From positions 1 to 10,646 of the forward strand of contig DATLYT010000171.1 of assembly GCA_035574455.1 (NCBI GenBank): DNA of 10,646 bases, in the 5' to 3' direction. The translations under genes and the position numbers were made by a program. Source of the stretch: DATLYT01 sp035574455 (GTDB lineage Bacteria > Bacteroidota > Ignavibacteria > UBA10030). Shown in pieces: positions 8,224 to 10,646 of the stretch (position 1 is its first letter; each line of letters begins with the position of its first letter). The notes beneath the pieces are model-generated. The model was not told the origin of the DNA. It made no database searches and saw nothing but the letters and a program-made list of their open reading frames with translations.

Positions 8224-8243
8224 GTGTCATAATTTTTTGACAC
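8224..8243. promoter_or_regulatory. Operator-like dyad 2, inverted near-copy of dyad 1
   Basis: GTGTCA and TGACAC form a 6-bp inverted repeat. Read on the minus strand, the 18-bp heart is TGTCAAAAAATTATGACA, identical to dyad 1 at 16 of 18 positions. The two differences are at paired positions, so symmetry is kept. It lies 50 bases past the stop of the LuxR-type gene. Confidence 0.6.
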
Positions 8244-8292
8244 CGTCGGTCTTGACAAATACTTCCTGAGCACACGGCCGCTACTCATCCTT

Positions 8293-8937
8293 TTACTCCA
8301 GATGCAACTTGCCGGCCACAAGGAGCAATTCTTGCATCGAGTGAAGACCGAGTTTCTTCAACAGACGCTTCCGGTGCGTTTCAACTGTGCTCACCGCGAG
8401 ACCTGTCGCTGCGGCTATTTCCTTCAGTGTCATTCCTTGAATGGTAGTGTTGAAGATCGTCCGTTGAACAGCGGAGAGGCAGTTAAGCTCCTTCAGAACG
8501 CGGACCAGCCGTACATCCGTAATCCGACGTTGTATTCCCCACACTCGTATCAACTTCCCCTTATCAACGACTCCCATCCAGCTGTTGAGGAAGTGCACGG
8601 ATGTACCGTTTCGATGACGCCCGTGCGAGATCGCATCATGAATCCTAAGGCCTGAAGCAAGAAACCGTTCCAAGGTGTCGATGTTCGTGGGATCTGGGAG
8701 GAGAAAGAACTGAGGAAACCTCAGACCGATGAGCTGTGATGGCGCCTCATATCCATACATGCATGCGAGGCTCTCGTTGCAATCTGCCAGATAGGCGTGC
8801 TGGCTCAGATGATGGATCTGATCTTCCATGGAAAGCACCGTTGGCATCGGTTTCTCCAGACCACCAAGCCATACCCCATCCTGACCTTCTCGGAAGAAAC
8901 AACGGTGGAATTCATCCAACAACGTACTTGCTTTCAT
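8293..8937 (-). CDS. PAS-LuxR type transcriptional regulator
   Basis: A 214-residue protein with a PAS-like sensor region (about 35-143) and a C-terminal LuxR/GerE DNA-binding domain (about 151-210). PAS features include ADCNESLACMYGY then LIGLRFPQFF, and the closing strand SVHFLNSWMGVV with RVWGIQRRITDV. The DNA-binding helices read LSAVQRTIFNTTIQGMTLKEIA then GLAVSTVETHRKRLLKKLGL, with the conserved Val-Glu-x-His recognition pattern. No receiver, autoinducer-binding or kinase domain is present, so the PAS region would have to sense the signal directly. Cys13, Cys53 and Cys59 in the sensor part are possible redox or ligand sites, which is speculation. GGGGAGGAG lies just before the ATG. It has its own strong promoter at 8968-8996. 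The next gene downstream on the same strand is the unknown exported protein, whose upstream region holds the paired dyads that are the likeliest target. Confidence 0.87.
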   Translation of the reverse strand: MKASTLLDEFHRCFFREGQDGVWLGGLEKPMPTVLSMEDQIHHLSQHAYLADCNESLACMYGYEAPSQLIGLRFPQFFLLPDPTNIDTLERFLASGLRIHDAISHGRHRNGTSVHFLNSWMGVVDKGKLIRVWGIQRRITDVRLVRVLKELNCLSAVQRTIFNTTIQGMTLKEIAAATGLAVSTVETHRKRLLKKLGLHSMQELLLVAGKLHLE

Positions 8938-8967
8938 GACTCCTCCCCAATTCGGTTATTGTCTGCG

Positions 8968-8996
8968 AATATAAAATACTGCTTCGCGATTGTCAA
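8968..8996 (-). promoter_or_regulatory. Sigma70-like promoter of the PAS-LuxR gene
   Basis: On the minus strand, TTGACA (8996-8991) is followed after exactly 17 bp by TATATT (8973-8968). The predicted start near 8961 leaves about 24 bases before the ATG at 8937, enough for the Shine-Dalgarno sequence. It is the best consensus match in the window. Confidence 0.7.
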
Positions 8997-9020
8997 GCTA
9001 TGATTCGATTGTGTTTTTAT

Positions 9021-9039
9021 AACATTTTCCAAACATTTT
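9021..9039 (+). repeat. AACATTTT direct repeat upstream of the copper operon
   Basis: AACATTTT occurs at 9021-9028 and again at 9032-9039, an 11-bp period, about one helical turn. It ends 26 bases before the candidate -10 box, spanning the place where a -35 element would be expected. Direct half-sites on one DNA face suit an AraC-type activator, but the sequence is AT-rich and the match may be chance. Confidence 0.35.
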
Positions 9040-9065
9040 GTAACGGTTTAGCATATCCTTTTTTC

Positions 9066-9071
9066 TATACT
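9066..9071 (+). promoter_or_regulatory. Candidate -10 box of the copper operon
   Basis: TATACT matches five of six sigma70 -10 bases and would start transcription near 9078, about 37 bases before the chaperone ATG. No acceptable -35 box lies 16-18 bp upstream, as would be expected of an activator-dependent promoter. Confidence 0.4.
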
Positions 9072-9114
9072 TCATGCGTTAGTGGCTGCATCAATCCAAC
9101 CCAGGAGAATTCCC

Positions 9115-9324
9115 ATGAAAACAATCGAACTCAAAATCGAAGGCATGCACTGCGGACATTGTGTGATGGCGGTGCGCAAGGAACTGAGCAAACTTGCCAG
9201 TGTAACGGTCGAAGACGTACAGATTGGAACCGCCAAACTGCAGATCGATGAAACAACCGTTACTTCGGACCAGCTCGCAAAAGCGGTGGAAGAGGCCGGG
9301 TATCGAGTTGTTTCGGCCGAGTGA
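9115..9324 (+). CDS. copZ: Heavy-metal-associated copper chaperone (CopZ-like)
   Basis: A 69-residue soluble HMA-domain protein with the ferredoxin-like beta-alpha-beta-beta-alpha-beta pattern. The metal loop is GMHCGHC, with Cys13 and Cys16, which by family binds Cu(I) and hands it to a partner P-type ATPase. The motif has His at the position before the first Cys where Thr is usual. The start is fixed by AGGAG (9103-9107) seven bases before the ATG. The frame stays open back to a GTG at 9082, but those 11 extra codons have no ribosome site and extend past the normal N-terminus. The ATPase gene begins 19 bases after the stop, so the two are surely one operon. The symbol is given by function and context; specificity for copper over other soft metals is inferred. 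Confidence 0.9.
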   Translation: MKTIELKIEGMHCGHCVMAVRKELSKLASVTVEDVQIGTAKLQIDETTVTSDQLAKAVEEAGYRVVSAE

Positions 9325-9343
9325 ACTCGTGAGTCAGAAAACC

Positions 9344-10646
9344 ATGAGCAAGGATCAATCTATCAAAACACTCACACTTCCCGTCGAGGGTATGACGTGT
9401 GCAAGCTGCGTACTGCGTGTGGAGAAAACCCTCAAAAAGGTGGAGGGAGTACAGGAAGCAGCCGTCAATCTTGCGACGGAAAAAGTTACGCTCTCCTTCG
9501 ATCCCGCAAAAGTTCAGCTCGATACGCTTGCACGTGCCGTTGACGAAGCCGGATATCGGCTTATTGTGCCTGTGGAGAAACCGTCCGACCTGTCCCTTCA
9601 GGAAGGTCAGAGCGAGATGCGCGGGGAACCTTCAGAGGCCTATCGAAAGCTCAAACGCGAATTCATCTTCAGCGCCATCCTGACGATTCCGATTATGGCC
9701 ATCAGCATGCTGATGATGACGGAGTGGTTCATGGTCAGGTCGCCGCTCGCGATGGATGACATCAACAAGCTGCTCATGATTGCAACCACGCTTGTCATGG
9801 TCGTTTCCGCGAAGCGGTTCTTCACCATCGCATGGAAGCTCGCGAAACACTTCACATCGGATATGAACACACTTGTGGCAGTCGGAACCGGCACGGCCTA
9901 TCTCTACAGCACTCTCGTTGTTCTGTTTCCGCACTGGTTTCCGCCGGACGTGCAGTCTCATGTCTACTTTGACACGGCCGCTGTAATCGTGACGTTGATC
10001 CTGATGGGTCGTCTGCTCGAGGCGAAAGCCAAGCAACGCGCTTCCGACGCCATCAAGAAGCTGATGGAGTTGCAGCCGAAGACGGCGCGGGTGATTCGCA
10101 ACGGAGCAGAGATTGATATCCCCATCGATCAAGTTGTGCATGACGATGTTGTCATCGTGCGGCCCGGTGAGAAGATTCCTGTGGACGGATTGATTACCAA
10201 CGGCTTTACGTCGGTGGATGAATCGATGGTGACGGGCGAAAGCATTCCGGTCGAGAAAACGGTTGGCCAGAAGGTGATCGGAGGCACTATCAACAAGAAC
10301 GGCACGATTGAGTTTCGCGCGACGGCAGTTGGAAAGGAAACGGTCATTGCCCAGATCATCAAGCTTGTCGAAGAGGCGCAGGGCTCCAAGGCGCCGATCC
10401 AGACGCTGGCCGATAAGATCGCGTCGGTCTTTGTTCCAACGGTCATAGGAATTGCCGTACTGACGTTTGTTCTCTGGTTCATGGTTGGAGGTTCGGGATT
10501 CACGCATGCTATGATCAACTTCATTGCCGTCCTTATCATCGCGTGTCCCTGCGCGTTGGGATTGGCAACGCCGACCGCCATCATGGTGGGTACCGGACTC
10601 GGTGCCACGCGCGGTATTCTGATCAAGAATGCAGAAAGCCTCGAGC
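9344..10646 (+). CDS. copA: Copper-exporting P1B-type ATPase, C-terminus cut by window edge
   Basis: Inner-membrane ATPase that pumps Cu(I) out of the cytoplasm. The frame is open for 434 codons to the window edge. In order: one N-terminal HMA domain (about 8-74) with GMTCASC (Cys19, Cys22), a linker, transmembrane helices starting near residue 106, the family segment MGRLLEAKAK (221-230), the actuator domain with the phosphatase loop TGES (297-300), and the membrane motif CPCALGL (Cys401, Cys403) that marks heavy-metal transporters. The DKTGT phosphorylation site, the ATP-binding domain and the last two helices with their metal residues lie beyond the edge, so Cu(I) specificity is inferred from CPC, the HMA domain and the CopZ-like neighbour. 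The ATG at 9344 is preferred; an in-frame GTG at 9329 would add five residues. Neither has a strong ribosome site, which suits translational coupling to the chaperone gene. Confidence 0.95.
   Translation, partial: MSKDQSIKTLTLPVEGMTCASCVLRVEKTLKKVEGVQEAAVNLATEKVTLSFDPAKVQLDTLARAVDEAGYRLIVPVEKPSDLSLQEGQSEMRGEPSEAYRKLKREFIFSAILTIPIMAISMLMMTEWFMVRSPLAMDDINKLLMIATTLVMVVSAKRFFTIAWKLAKHFTSDMNTLVAVGTGTAYLYSTLVVLFPHWFPPDVQSHVYFDTAAVIVTLILMGRLLEAKAKQRASDAIKKLMELQPKTARVIRNGAEIDIPIDQVVHDDVVIVRPGEKIPVDGLITNGFTSVDESMVTGESIPVEKTVGQKVIGGTINKNGTIEFRATAVGKETVIAQIIKLVEEAQGSKAPIQTLADKIASVFVPTVIGIAVLTFVLWFMVGGSGFTHAMINFIAVLIIACPCALGLATPTAIMVGTGLGATRGILIKNAESLE

Noticed and set aside
9632..10507. 291-codon minus-strand ORF opposite the copper ATPase
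   Set aside because: The ATPase on the other strand is unmistakable. The antisense product is Arg/His/Asp-rich low-quality sequence with no domain.

Overview
The window looks like a chromosomal segment from a Gram-negative bacterium, probably of the Bacteroidota/Chlorobiota (FCB) group. That placement is inference. It rests on an outer-membrane barrel of the CBM9/DUF5916 type and on a small regulator that joins a heavy-metal-associated (HMA) domain to an AraC helix-turn-helix, an architecture I associate with Bacteroidota. Nothing looks like a transposase, integrase, phage gene or CRISPR array, and no tRNA or rRNA is visible.

Layout. Positions 1-2784 (minus strand) carry glucose-6-phosphate isomerase, cut by the left edge, and an exported metallo-beta-lactamase-fold hydrolase. 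A 214-bp divergent spacer then leads to acetate kinase (plus, 2999-4246). After a short spacer with a seven-base tandem repeat comes the HMA-AraC regulator (plus, 4402-5013), which ends in a clear intrinsic terminator. Converging on it from the right is a minus-strand block: a PAS-LuxR type regulator (8293-8937), an exported protein of unknown family (7231-7995) and an outer-membrane CBM9/barrel protein (5174-7153). The right end (plus, 9115 to the edge) is a copper-handling operon: a CopZ-like chaperone and a CopA-type P1B ATPase, cut by the right edge.

How it may work together. Pgi and AckA are central metabolism. The copper chaperone and ATPase form an export pair, and the HMA-AraC protein is a good candidate for their regulator although it lies 4 kb away. 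The middle block is the least understood part. The unknown exported protein has a readable sigma70-like promoter (TTGACA, 17 bp, TACATT). Just upstream of it are two 18-bp dyads that are near-identical inverted copies of each other, well placed to be activator sites for the neighbouring LuxR-type protein. Downstream of it is a leader of about 160 nt with nested perfect inverted repeats. The PAS-LuxR regulator, double operator, structured leader, unknown exported protein and outer-membrane barrel look like one regulated cell-envelope module, and this is the part most worth following up.
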